A DNA stretch of 24,616 nt from JALOOB01 sp964387985 (GTDB lineage Bacteria; Chloroflexota; Anaerolineae; CG2-30-64-16), in the NCBI GenBank assembly GCA_964387985.1, contig CAYLZG010000052.1, positions 1 to 24,616 of the forward strand, written 5' to 3'. Position numbers and translations under genes: made by a program. Positions 7,013-14,735 of the stretch are shown here, piece after piece (within the stretch, counting starts at the first letter, position 1; each line of letters starts with the position of its first letter). Below the pieces are notes generated by a model that worked only from the letters and a program-made list of their open reading frames with translations, searched no databases and had not been told where the DNA came from.

Positions 7013-8782
7013 ATGTTCCCTGAGAGTTATCGCCAGCAGAGTTGGCACGCCTTGGCGGCTGACTCGTTCGACATCCTTGTCATCGGCGGGGGCATCACGG
7101 GCGCTGGTATCGCTCGTGAGGCGGCGCGCCTGGGACTCCGTGTCGCCCTGGTCGAGCAGCGCGATTTTGCGTGGGGCACGTCCAGTCGATCCTCCAAGCT
7201 CGTGCATGGTGGGCTGCGTTATCTGAAGGAAGGTCGCCTGGGACTGACGCGAGCTTCGGTCAGTGAGCGCCAGCGGCTGCTGGAGGAGGGCCCAGGACTC
7301 ATCGACCCGCTTGGATTCCTTCTGGCAACCTACAAGGGCGACTCTCCGGGCCGGCGCATGTATGGAGCAGGTCTCACCGTATACGATCTCCTGGCGCTTC
7401 AGTGGACGCATCGTTATTACTCTGCCGCGGACTTCAAGCTGTTTGCCCCGTTCATCGCCGATGAAGGTCTGCAAGGTGGTTTCCGTTACGGGGATGCACA
7501 GACCGATGATGCACGGCTGGTTTTGCGGGTGTTGGGTGAGGCGGTGGCGGATGGTGCGCTAGTGCTCAATTACGCCCGCGTAGAATCCGTGATCCGTGAG
7601 AGTGGGACAGGCAGAGTCGTTGGCGCGCGTGTTCGTGATCGCGCACTCGATCCAGGGGAAGTCATTGACGTGCACGCTTCAGTAGTGGTCAACGCCACTG
7701 GTGCCTGGGCTGATAGCCTGCGGGAGCAGGTTGGGGGCGTGCGCCGGATTCGGCCACTCCGGGGGAGCCATCTGATATTCCCATCCTGGCGCTTGCCCGT
7801 CATTCAAGCCCTGAGCTTTCTTCATCCTCTCGACTCACGACCGGTGTTTATCTTTCCATGGGAAGGCGCAACCCTGGTCGGCACGACGGATGTCGATCAT
7901 GATAGGGGTCTTGATGAGGAGCCAGTCATCGCGCCGGATGAAGTCGCGTACCTCATGGCCGCAGTCGCCTCGCAGTTTCCCTCTTTAGGGCTTACGCTGG
8001 ACGACATTGTGAGCACGTATGCTGGCGTTCGTCCGGTGGTTGGATCGGGCAAGGCAGATCCCTCTAAGGAATCGCGTGATCATGTTGTTTGGGAGGAATC
8101 CGGCCTTCTAACCGTCACTGGCGGCAAGCTGACGACGTTCCGGCGCATCGCGTTGGATGTTCTGGGCGTCGCCCGGAAGCGACTGCCTGAGATGGGCGAG
8201 CCGGATCGCGATATGCCGGTTCTGAGCCCCGTCAATCTCCCCTTGGGCCACAACTCCCTGTCCGAGGCTGAGCGCAAGCGTCTGCTGGGACGCTACGGCA
8301 GGGCTGCGCCCTTGCTGGTGGCATCTGCTCAACATGGTGAATTGGATCGGATTCCGGGTGTTGCCACGCTGTGGGCAGAGATCCGGTGGGGGGCACGGGC
8401 CGAGGGTGTCGTTCACCTGGATGACCTGCTTCTGCGGCGTACGCGACTCGGTCTTCTCCTGCCCCAGGGCGGTGCTGAGATCATGGGGCGCATCAAGCAG
8501 ATTGTCTGCGATGAGCTGGGCTGGGACGAGGAGCGGTGGCGAGCGGAGCTCAGAACTTACCTGCGCCTCTGGGAAGAACACCACAGCCTGCCCGATCGCA
8601 CGGCTATTCCTGATTGGTCGCTCATGCTGATTGCGGCACGAGAGACGCGCACTGCCCGCGCGGTCCTACGGAGGCAGAGGCGGCGACGCCGCTGGTTGCG
8701 CGGAGGCATCGCCTCGGGTGCCGTTGCTGGCGCCGGTTTGCTGGTCGGTTTTGGACGCTGGGCTTGGCGAAGGAAGAAATGA
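7013..8782 (+). CDS. glpD: FAD-dependent glycerol-3-phosphate dehydrogenase
   Basis: Oxidises sn-glycerol 3-phosphate to dihydroxyacetone phosphate and passes electrons to the quinone pool at the inner face of the membrane. The protein is 589 residues. The N-terminal FAD site is DILVIGGGITGAGIAREA (from about residue 20), followed by the GlpD signature SSRSSKLVHGGLRYL, then VVNATGAWAD, LRGSHLIFP, LVGTTDVDHD and TYAGVRPVVGSG, and GLLTVTGGKLTTFRRIA. A C-terminal helical domain follows (to about 535). Unusual is the end: an Arg-rich stretch (LRRQRRRRRWLRGG) and a hydrophobic segment GAVAGAGLLVGFGRWAW capped by RRKK, which looks like a tail anchor. The ATG has no ribosome site and lies at the predicted transcription start. 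The stop overlaps the kinase start (ATGA), so the two are co-translated. Confidence 0.93.
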   Translation: MFPESYRQQSWHALAADSFDILVIGGGITGAGIAREAARLGLRVALVEQRDFAWGTSSRSSKLVHGGLRYLKEGRLGLTRASVSERQRLLEEGPGLIDPLGFLLATYKGDSPGRRMYGAGLTVYDLLALQWTHRYYSAADFKLFAPFIADEGLQGGFRYGDAQTDDARLVLRVLGEAVADGALVLNYARVESVIRESGTGRVVGARVRDRALDPGEVIDVHASVVVNATGAWADSLREQVGGVRRIRPLRGSHLIFPSWRLPVIQALSFLHPLDSRPVFIFPWEGATLVGTTDVDHDRGLDEEPVIAPDEVAYLMAAVASQFPSLGLTLDDIVSTYAGVRPVVGSGKADPSKESRDHVVWEESGLLTVTGGKLTTFRRIALDVLGVARKRLPEMGEPDRDMPVLSPVNLPLGHNSLSEAERKRLLGRYGRAAPLLVASAQHGELDRIPGVATLWAEIRWGARAEGVVHLDDLLLRRTRLGLLLPQGGAEIMGRIKQIVCDELGWDEERWRAELRTYLRLWEEHHSLPDRTAIPDWSLMLIAARETRTARAVLRRQRRRRRWLRGGIASGAVAGAGLLVGFGRWAWRRKK

Positions 8783-10345
8783 AAGATCTTCTGCTTGCGA
8801 TCGACAATGGGACTCAGAGCGTGCGGGCGCTCGTCTTTGATCTGCAGGGTAATCTGATAGCGCGTGCCCGGGTGCCACTGGAGCCATACCTGTCTCCCCA
8901 GCCGGGGTGGGCAGAGCAAGACGCCGGCTACTACTGGCGTTCGCTATGTGAGGCATGTCAGCAATTGTGGCGCCAGGCTGACGCGACCGGCAAACCACCC
9001 GGGCTCAAAGAACGCATCGCGGGAGTCGCACTCACTACGCAGCGTTCGACCATGGTGAATGTCGACGGAGACGGCCGCCCGTTGCGGCCCGCGATGGTCT
9101 GGCTTGATCAGCGGCGCACCCATGGCCTGAAGCCGGTTGGGGGCCTGTGGGGCCTGGCCTTCCGCCTGGTCGGAATGTCGGAAACAGTCTCGTATTTGCA
9201 AGCCGAGGCAGAGGCAAATTGGCTTCGCACAAACGAACCTGAGATTTGGGACAAGACCAGCAAGTATCTCTTCCTATCCGGCTATCTCACCTTTNNNNNN
9301 NNNNNACTCGGTTGGTTGTCAGGTTGGCTATGTCCCCTTCGACTATAAGAAACTGGCCTGGGCCGGTCCGCATGATTGGAAATGGCAAGCCGTGCCGATT
9401 CCCAAAGACAAGCTTGTGGACCTTATTCCGCCAACAGGTGTGCTCGGCGAGATCACGGACGTGGCCGCTGAAGCGACGGGCATTCCCGCGGGATTGCCCC
9501 TCATCGCAGCTGCGGCGGACAAGGCGTGTGAGGTGCTCGGAGCAGGCTGTGCTGAGCCGCACATCGGCTGTTTGAGTTACGGAACCACTGCGACGATTAA
9601 CACGACACACCGCAGGTATGTTGAGGCCATTCCCCTGATCCCGCCCTATCCTGCGGCCATGCCCGGCGCCTACAGCCTGGAGATTCAGGTCTATCGCGGT
9701 TTCTGGATGGTCAGTTGGTTCAAGGAACAGTTTGGGTATGCTGAGCAGCGGTTAGCGGAGGAGCAGGGCACTGAGCCCGAGGTGCTGCTCGATCGGCTTG
9801 TGAGCCAGGCGCCGCCCGGATCGATGGGACTTGTGCTGCAACCCTATTGGTCACCCGGGTTGAAGATGCCGGGGCCCGAGGCGAAGGGGGCTATCGTCGG
9901 CTTCGGCGATGTTCATGGACGAGCGCACGTCTACCGATCCATACTTGAAGGGCTTGCATTTGCACTGTTGGAAGGAAAGGAACGGACCGAGCAGCGCACT
10001 GGCGTGAAGGTAACTGAATTGCGCGTCTCAGGGGGCGGCTCACAGAGCGACGCTGCCATGCAGCTCACGGCCGACATCTTCAACCTGCCCACTGCCCGGC
10101 CGCATGTCTACGAGACATCGGGCTTGGGCGCTGCCATGGATGCTGCGGTGGGCTTGGGCCTTCAGCCTGATTTTGACACCGCTGTCAGGGAAATGACGCG
10201 GGTCACCCGGGTCTTTGAGCCTGACCTCAACAACCGGGCTTTGTATGACGGTCTGTTCCGGAGGGTGTACAAGCGAATGTACGAGCGGTTACGGCCCCTT
10301 TACGAGGAGATCCGAGACATCACGGGCTACCCGCCCAAGGTCTAG
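8779..10345 (+). CDS. FGGY-family carbohydrate/polyol kinase, interrupted by assembly gap
   Basis: FGGY kinases phosphorylate sugars or polyols with ATP in the cytoplasm. The N-terminal domain starts LLLAIDNGTQSVRALVFD (phosphate-1 motif), with GWAEQDAGYYW, AGVALTTQRSTMV and PAMVWLDQRRT. The C-terminal domain shows AAADKACEVLGAG (catalytic Asp region), LSYGTTATIN and ELRVSGGGSQSDAAMQLTADIF (adenosine side). The ATG overlaps the glpD stop. The 11 N at 9295-9305 break the frame. Homologues typically read RLTGEFVD between the flanks (YLTF and SVGCQVGY), which would need about 22 bases and restores the frame. Pairing with glpD suggests a glycerol or related polyol substrate, but it lacks obvious GlpK-specific sequence, so the substrate is left open. 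Full length would be about 525 residues. Confidence 0.87.
9295..9305. other. Assembly gap (11 N)
   Basis: An 11-N run lies within the FGGY kinase. Family comparison from memory and frame phase suggest a true gap of about 22 bases (any length equal to 1 modulo 3 would restore the frame). Confidence 0.95.
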
Positions 10346-10395
10346 GAAGCCCGCGTAGGCCGCTTGTATGACACAGCGGAGGAGGAGCGTCGACG

Positions 10396-11130
10396 GTGCC
10401 AATACTCAGTCTCATGCAAATCGGCTGGCTGATTGTGCTCCTTGCGACTTGGGGTGCACTGTTGTTTGGCGGGTTCCTCTTTGGGCGGCCATCGCAGTTT
10501 TCCAGTCGCCGTATTCCCGCCCTGAATTGTCTGCTGTCCTCCCTCGTCCTGGTTCTGGCCGCCTGGAGTTGGGTGATCTTCGTCCGCAAGACCCCCGCCG
10601 CCGGATTTGCGTTGTTGATCGCAATCGGCATGAGCCTGGGATTCCTGGGTGACGTCTTCATGGCTGGGCTTATCTCGATCGGCGATCGGCTGTTGAGCGG
10701 CATGGCTGCATTCGGCCTGGGTCATGTTGCCTACATAATCGCCGGCCTTTGCTACAGCTATCAATCGGGCTTGACAGCCCTCTGGCCGCGCCTGTTCGGA
10801 TGGTTGCTGTGGCTCTTTATCGGCTTCCTTGGGTGGTATTTCGTTGCGTATCGCAGCTCGCGACCCTCCTTTCTCCATTGGGCAGCGCTCTTATATTCGC
10901 TGCTTCTGTCTTCCACAGCTGGCATCGCGACAGGTCTCGCCTTGCAGAGTGTGCGCTTCGTCCCCTTCGCGCTCGGGGCAGGACTCTTCCTTTTCAGCGA
11001 CTTCCTGATCGCGATGAGGTCGTTTGGTGGAAAATCGTTGCGCCTGATATCGCTGGATGACTTGATTTGGTTGACCTATGGCCCGGCGCAGATGCTTATC
11101 GTGTTCTCGGTGTGGTCGGCCCTGGCATGA
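10396..11130 (+). CDS. YhhN/TMEM86-family membrane protein, probable lysoplasmalogenase
   Basis: Eight-helix membrane protein of the YhhN family. Characterised TMEM86 members hydrolyse the vinyl-ether bond of lysoplasmalogens. At 244 residues it is near the family norm. Conserved polar residues embedded in helices match the family: GMSLGFLGDVFM, GMAAFGLGHVAYI, and GAGLFLFSDFLIAM with its Asp, plus the last-helix region DDLIWLTYGPAQMLIV. Hydrophobic segments cover almost the whole length. A GGAGGAG ribosome site (10381-10387) precedes the GTG start at 10396 by about eight bases. It lies 50 bp after the kinase on the same strand and is possibly co-transcribed. A role in ether-lipid or glycerolipid turnover would fit with GlpD, but this is inference. 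It converges with the response regulator, leaving only three bases between the stops. Confidence 0.85.
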   Translation: MPILSLMQIGWLIVLLATWGALLFGGFLFGRPSQFSSRRIPALNCLLSSLVLVLAAWSWVIFVRKTPAAGFALLIAIGMSLGFLGDVFMAGLISIGDRLLSGMAAFGLGHVAYIIAGLCYSYQSGLTALWPRLFGWLLWLFIGFLGWYFVAYRSSRPSFLHWAALLYSLLLSSTAGIATGLALQSVRFVPFALGAGLFLFSDFLIAMRSFGGKSLRLISLDDLIWLTYGPAQMLIVFSVWSALA

Positions 11131-11133
11131 CCG

Positions 11134-11715
11134 CTAGCGATGCACCATCACCTTCGCCACGGCCGCCGCTCGGCTGTCGACGCCCAGTTTCTCGAAGATC
11201 GACTTGAGATAGCGCTTGACGGTATTCTCCGAGATCACCATCTCACGCGCGATGCCCTTGTTAGTAAGTCCCCGAACCAGTAGCATCGCGACTTCGCGCT
11301 CGCGGGCTGTGAGTGATGCCAGTGCGTCGTCGGGTTGCGTCTGGGCCAGGATCTGCCTGACTATCTCCCTGAACTCGGACCGGCGGAAGGCCTCCTTGCG
11401 CAGGCACGTGTATGCTCCGTGCTCTTTGAGTACAGTCACTGCAATCTCCACCGTGGCAAAACCCGTGAGCAGGATGGGAGTACACCGGGCATCGATCTGC
11501 GCCAGCATGCTGAGCACATCGATGCCTTCTCGATTGGCCTCATCTTCCGCTCGCAGCGAGAGATCGACGACAGCAATCCGGTGTGGAGCTGTGGCGATGG
11601 CAGATTTGGCTCCGTTAAGATCGACGGCCACGTCGACGTGCAGGGACAGGTCGGTCAGGATTTCGGTAAGAATTTCCTGCCAGGCCGGGTCGTCTTCGAC
11701 TACGAGCGCGCGCAT
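11134..11715 (-). CDS. Two-component response regulator, NarL/FixJ type
   Basis: REC domain (residues 1 to about 120) followed by a LuxR-type helix-turn-helix (about 135-193). REC shows the acidic pocket VVEDDP, the phospho-acceptor Asp in IAVVDLSL, the switch Thr in ILLTGFA and the Lys in CLRKEAF. The HTH has LTAREREVAMLLVRGLTNK and ISENTVKRYLKSIFEKLGV. It acts as a phosphorylation-dependent DNA-binding regulator. The ATG at 11715 starts directly at the REC fold and overlaps the 3' end of the histidine kinase by 16 bp, so the two are a cognate pair. A longer frame to 11808 is just read-through of the overlapped kinase. Targets are unknown. The upstream hslO gene hints at stress-related input, which is weak inference. 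Confidence 0.92.
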   Translation of the reverse strand: MRALVVEDDPAWQEILTEILTDLSLHVDVAVDLNGAKSAIATAPHRIAVVDLSLRAEDEANREGIDVLSMLAQIDARCTPILLTGFATVEIAVTVLKEHGAYTCLRKEAFRRSEFREIVRQILAQTQPDDALASLTAREREVAMLLVRGLTNKGIAREMVISENTVKRYLKSIFEKLGVDSRAAAVAKVMVHR

Positions 11716-12962
11716 GGCAGCCTGAGTCGAAAAGTGGTTCCCGAGCAACCGTCGCTTTCCACGTTGATGGTGCCTCCTGCTCGGGTAACCAGGGTCTTCA
11801 CCCACCATAGCCCGAAGCCGAGGCGACTGCTTTCGCCCCGGGACTCGCGGCGCCGGCCTGAGAAATCAAACTCGAAGATGCGGGACTGCAGATCCGGCGC
11901 GACGCCTGGGCCATCGTCCGCGACAGTCAGCTCCACCGATTTTTCGGTTGCTGTTCCCGAAATGGAGATCCTTCCGCGCCCGCCTAGCGCCTCTCCGGCA
12001 TTATCGAGTAGATTCAGAAGCACCAGGGTGAGTCCCTCACGGCTCAGCAGCACTGGCGGAAGGCCGCCCAATTGTGTTGTCTGGCTGATGCTCACGCCGC
12101 CAGGCAGTCTGGCTGCGCGTAAGGCCTCGGCAAGGCAGTCTGTGATGCGGACGGGCCCGGGATTCATGGGATGCAGCAGTGCCAGGCGTTCGCGTACCGT
12201 GCGCATGGCGTCCAGGGCTGCTCGCTCGATCTCAGCCAGGTTGGCGGCGAGATAGGGACTCTCAGCGATCTGCGGCCCGCATTTGTCCTGGATGCCCTCG
12301 ACGCGCACGGGAATCGTGCCGACTTTGTTGTTCAGGTGGTGCAGCAGATTTGCAGCGATATCGCCCATCGCTGCAAATGTCTCCGCGACCGCGTGTGCCT
12401 CGCGCGCCTCGCGCAGCGCATCCTGGCGGGTTGCATTCTCTTTCGCCAATGCTTCATATTGCGAGAGGATGGACCCCATTTTGCGGTCCCACTCTGTGTC
12501 CCCGCTCACCAGTTCTTCCCGTAATCCCTCGATATGTGCCAGGGCCTGGTCAAGGTCCTGCGAGAGCACGCGTGCCGAGGTGTCGCGCAGCGCATCCAGC
12601 AAGCGGACTTCCTGGATGGCGATGACTGCCTGGCCTGCAAATCCCTGGAGCAAATAACTGTCGGCTTCCGTAAACGCGCCGGCCTGTGGGCTTTCCAGGT
12701 TCAGCACACCCTCCAGCCTGCCACCAGCACCGATGAGGGGTACTGCGAGTTCGGAGCGCATCTGCAGCCCGTGGTCGAGCGGGTAGTAAATTCTGGACCA
12801 CGGCAGTTCTCTCACGTCTCTGATGATGACAGGTTGTTGCGTCTTTGCTACCATGCCCATCACGCTGGTGACGTTGATCGGGAGTGCCTCAACCGCGGGC
12901 CGCCCAAGATCCTCGCCCGCAATCGCCGCCATCACCAACAGGATATTCGTGCCGCCCTGCAT
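11700..12962 (-). CDS. GAF histidine kinase, C-terminal part (broken by scaffold join)
   Basis: This is the larger part of one kinase gene whose 5' part is at 13078-13717. In order: the second half of a GAF domain (to about residue 120 of this piece), a coiled linker rich in Glu/Arg/Ala (residues 120-195), a dimerisation/phospho-acceptor helix with LLHHLNNKVG (His208/His209), and a HATPase_c domain. The HATPase has N-box NLLDNAGEAL, G1 VADDGPGV and G2 LGFGLWWVKTL, then GTTFRLRLP. The phospho-acceptor motif has His where most HisKA kinases have an acidic residue (H-E/D-x-x-N). The first nine codons (from the ATG at 12962) do not match the other copy and are probably a mis-assembled contig end. 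Joined with the other piece, the protein would be about 603 residues. It overlaps its response regulator by 16 bp. Confidence 0.85.
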   Translation of the reverse strand: MQGGTNILLVMAAIAGEDLGRPAVEALPINVTSVMGMVAKTQQPVIIRDVRELPWSRIYYPLDHGLQMRSELAVPLIGAGGRLEGVLNLESPQAGAFTEADSYLLQGFAGQAVIAIQEVRLLDALRDTSARVLSQDLDQALAHIEGLREELVSGDTEWDRKMGSILSQYEALAKENATRQDALREAREAHAVAETFAAMGDIAANLLHHLNNKVGTIPVRVEGIQDKCGPQIAESPYLAANLAEIERAALDAMRTVRERLALLHPMNPGPVRITDCLAEALRAARLPGGVSISQTTQLGGLPPVLLSREGLTLVLLNLLDNAGEALGGRGRISISGTATEKSVELTVADDGPGVAPDLQSRIFEFDFSGRRRESRGESSRLGFGLWWVKTLVTRAGGTINVESDGCSGTTFRLRLPCARS

Positions 12963-13149
12963 GGAAGACTCCTTCTCCGGTCAGGTTCCCCGGTTTGCTC
13001 ATCCATCGACACGCGGAACGCCTGCGCCGACCAAGGCCTCCGGTGCGAACGACGACCATTAGACCGGNNNNNNNNNNCGTTGATCGGGAGTGCCTCGACC
13101 GCGGGCCGTCCAAGATCCTCTCCCGCAATAGCCGCCATCACCAGCGCAC
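12872..13149. repeat. Duplicated kinase segment flanking a gap, likely contig-end overlap from strain variants
   Basis: About 70 bp at 12872-12941 recurs at 13078-13147. The two copies differ at about five sites, all silent: both encode LVMAAIAGEDLGRPAVEALPIN on the minus strand. They flank 126 bp of unmatched sequence and 10 N. A continuous GAF domain is recovered only if the two copies are collapsed. The simplest reading is that two contigs from slightly different strains were scaffolded without merging their overlapping ends. Confidence 0.75.
13068..13077. other. Assembly gap (10 N)
   Basis: A placeholder gap lies inside the GAF histidine kinase. Because the flanking contig ends carry the same coding segment, the real gap is negative (overlap). 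Confidence 0.95.
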
Positions 13150-13717
13150 CCCTCTGCTTGTCCACTAGGCGGAATATGCCGTAACGTGCGCCGGTGATCT
13201 CGAGCGACATGTGGAGGATCGTGTCGAGGGTGTCTTGAAGTCCTGTGCGCGAAGAGATCAACATGCCCGCGTGCCGGAGCAGGCTTATCTCGTCGTCTTT
13301 GCGCGCCAGCGTGCGCTGCGAGTCGCGGCGAACGCTGGCATGGAAGAGCGCCCCGGCAGCGAGGTTCGCCAGGCTATGGAGGATCGTCTCTTCGATGGGC
13401 GTAAGCGTTTGGTGGAGCGGAAGTGCCAGGGAAAGCTCGCCCAGCGCTCGATCCGTAACGCCCAGAGAAAGGTGTACCGTCTCGCCGCCGCCCCGGGCAA
13501 CCTGGGACTCACCAGCCCATACTCTCTCCTCCTCATGTATGATCTCGGCTAATGCGCCTTCGATCAGCCCGGCTGCCGCCTCAGTCGTTCGCTGCAGGAT
13601 ATCTCTGAGCGCGAGCGAGTCATCAGAATCCAGATGGTTGACTGCGATTCCGATTTCTTTCATCCGTTCCAGTGCGGCGAGCAGCCGCCCATCACCGCTC
13701 ATATCTCTGGCAACCAT
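13078..13717 (-). CDS. GAF histidine kinase, N-terminal part (broken by scaffold join)
   Basis: The first 213 residues of the sensor kinase whose catalytic part is at 11700-12962. Residues about 15-130 form a GAF-like sensor region (MKEIGIAVNHLDSDDSLALR, ending LTPIEETILHSLANLAAGAL). A short helix SLLRHAGMLISSRTGLQDTL leads into the second GAF domain (GARYGIFRLVDKQRGALVMA), which continues in the other piece. No membrane segment is seen, so the kinase is predicted to be cytoplasmic and to sense an internal ligand or redox cue. The ATG at 13717 lies 18 bp after hslO with no clear ribosome site; an ATG at 13702 is an alternative. The frame beyond the N run is spurious. Confidence 0.83.
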
Positions 13718-13735
13718 GCGATAGATCGGATGGCG

Positions 13736-14656
13736 TCACGCCGGTTCTGGGGCATCTTCGTCTCCTGTGGCCATCTGCGCCTCAGCCAGGATCACCTCCA
13801 GGTCAGACCGCGCAAAGAAGTACCGCGCGTGGCAGAAGTGGCAATCCACTGTGGCCTCGCCCTCGGCCACGAGCGCGAGCAGGTCATCTCGGTCCAGCAT
13901 GCGCAATGCTTGCCTGGAGCGATCTTGAGAGCACGAGCAGCGGAACTCAGCTGGTTGGCGTTCTAGCAGCAGGTATTCCTGGCCACCCAGAAGTTGGTCG
14001 ACTATCTGCTCGGGAGTGCGACCGTCGGACAGGAGATTCTCGATGGGTGGGAGATCCTTGAGTCGCGCGGCGACTTGCGCGACCGCCTCATGGCCATGAC
14101 CGGGCAGCGCCTGAATCAGCAGGCCGCCGGCAGAGGCGATGCTGCGATCGTCGTCCATCACAACGCCTATTTCAACCAATGAGGGAATCTGCTCGGATTG
14201 GTTGAGGTATGCCTCCAGGTCTTTGTCGAGTTCGCCGTACTCGAGGCTGATCGCGCTGCGGTACAGGTCCTTTAGTCGCAGGTCCTTCACAACGGTCAGG
14301 ATGCCTTCTCTGCCCAGCGCCTCGCTCACGGCCTCCCGGCCCAGCGACTCGCCCGACGACGCGTCTGGCGCGGACAGATAACCCCGAACATGACCGTAAG
14401 CGTCCGCCTCGATTACCAGCTTTCCCAGTCGCCCGCCCCCCTCAACCNNNNNNNNNNCCTTTAGTGCGATGCGTTCCTGAACCTTGAGCAGGCCGCCGAG
14501 CAGCACGCCTGCGGTCATCCCATATGCCAGCGCGGCTGCCGCAATGGGGTATGCTGAATGGCGCTGAGCTGCCTCTCGTGCGAGTTCCGTCGTTGTGCAC
14601 GCCAACACGCGCACACCTGCATCCTTCGCCAGGATGCGCAATGTATAGTCGCTCAT
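13736..14656 (-). CDS. hslO: Hsp33 redox-regulated chaperone
   Basis: Holdase chaperone activated by oxidative unfolding. The four Cys that bind zinc in the reduced state are visible near the C-terminus as FRCSCSQD and VDCHFCHARY (C-x-C then C-x-x-C). Other family features are AAALAYGMTAGVLLGGLLK, VEGGGRLGKLVIEADAYGHVRGYL, and IPSLVEIGVVMD. The start is the ATG at 14656 (MSDYTLRI), with GGAG eight bases upstream. The frame stays open to 14725 but runs through the terminator. The 10 N at 14448-14457 appear to represent no missing sequence: joining the flanks with a 2-base overlap gives ERIALKVEGGG, matching the family length exactly. It follows glnA after a terminator and precedes the kinase by 18 bp, so hslO, the kinase and the regulator probably form one transcript. 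Confidence 0.94.
   Translation of the reverse strand: MSDYTLRILAKDAGVRVLACTTTELAREAAQRHSAYPIAAAALAYGMTAGVLLGGLLKVQERIALKXXXXVEGGGRLGKLVIEADAYGHVRGYLSAPDASSGESLGREAVSEALGREGILTVVKDLRLKDLYRSAISLEYGELDKDLEAYLNQSEQIPSLVEIGVVMDDDRSIASAGGLLIQALPGHGHEAVAQVAARLKDLPPIENLLSDGRTPEQIVDQLLGGQEYLLLERQPAEFRCSCSQDRSRQALRMLDRDDLLALVAEGEATVDCHFCHARYFFARSDLEVILAEAQMATGDEDAPEPA
14448..14457. other. Assembly gap (10 N), probably zero length
   Basis: A placeholder gap lies in hslO. The minus-strand flanks end ACTAAAGG and begin GGTTGAGG. Merging the shared GG restores the reading frame and the Hsp33 family length. Confidence 0.95.
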
Positions 14657-14670
14657 CCATTTATCTCCAC

Positions 14671-14714
14671 AAAAAGAAACCAGGCTTCGCACCAAGGGTG
14701 GAAACCTGGCTTCT
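14671..14714 (-). terminator. Intrinsic terminator of glnA
   Basis: On the minus strand a long imperfect hairpin forms after the glnA stop. The core CCAGG/CCTGG is extended inward by TTTC/GAAG and, past one bulged C, CACC/GGTG around a CTT loop. The 3' side runs into TTTCTTTTT. It lies between glnA and the hslO ribosome site. Confidence 0.8.
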
Positions 14715-14715
14715 G

Positions 14716-14724
14716 ATTGTACCA
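14716..14724 (-). promoter_or_regulatory. Possible extended -10 promoter for hslO
   Basis: Minus-strand TGGTACAAT (14724-14716) fits an extended -10 element (TGnTAnAAT). No good -35 is seen at 17 bp. The predicted start, about 14709, falls within the 5' arm of the glnA terminator. That would let hslO be expressed although a terminator separates it from glnA. Confidence 0.4.
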
Positions 14725-14735
14725 CAAGAGTGGCT

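Noticed and set aside
11700..13717. Two tandem paralogous histidine kinases
   Set aside because: Each piece lacks what the other has, and together they make one normal protein; the duplicated segment flanks a scaffold gap.
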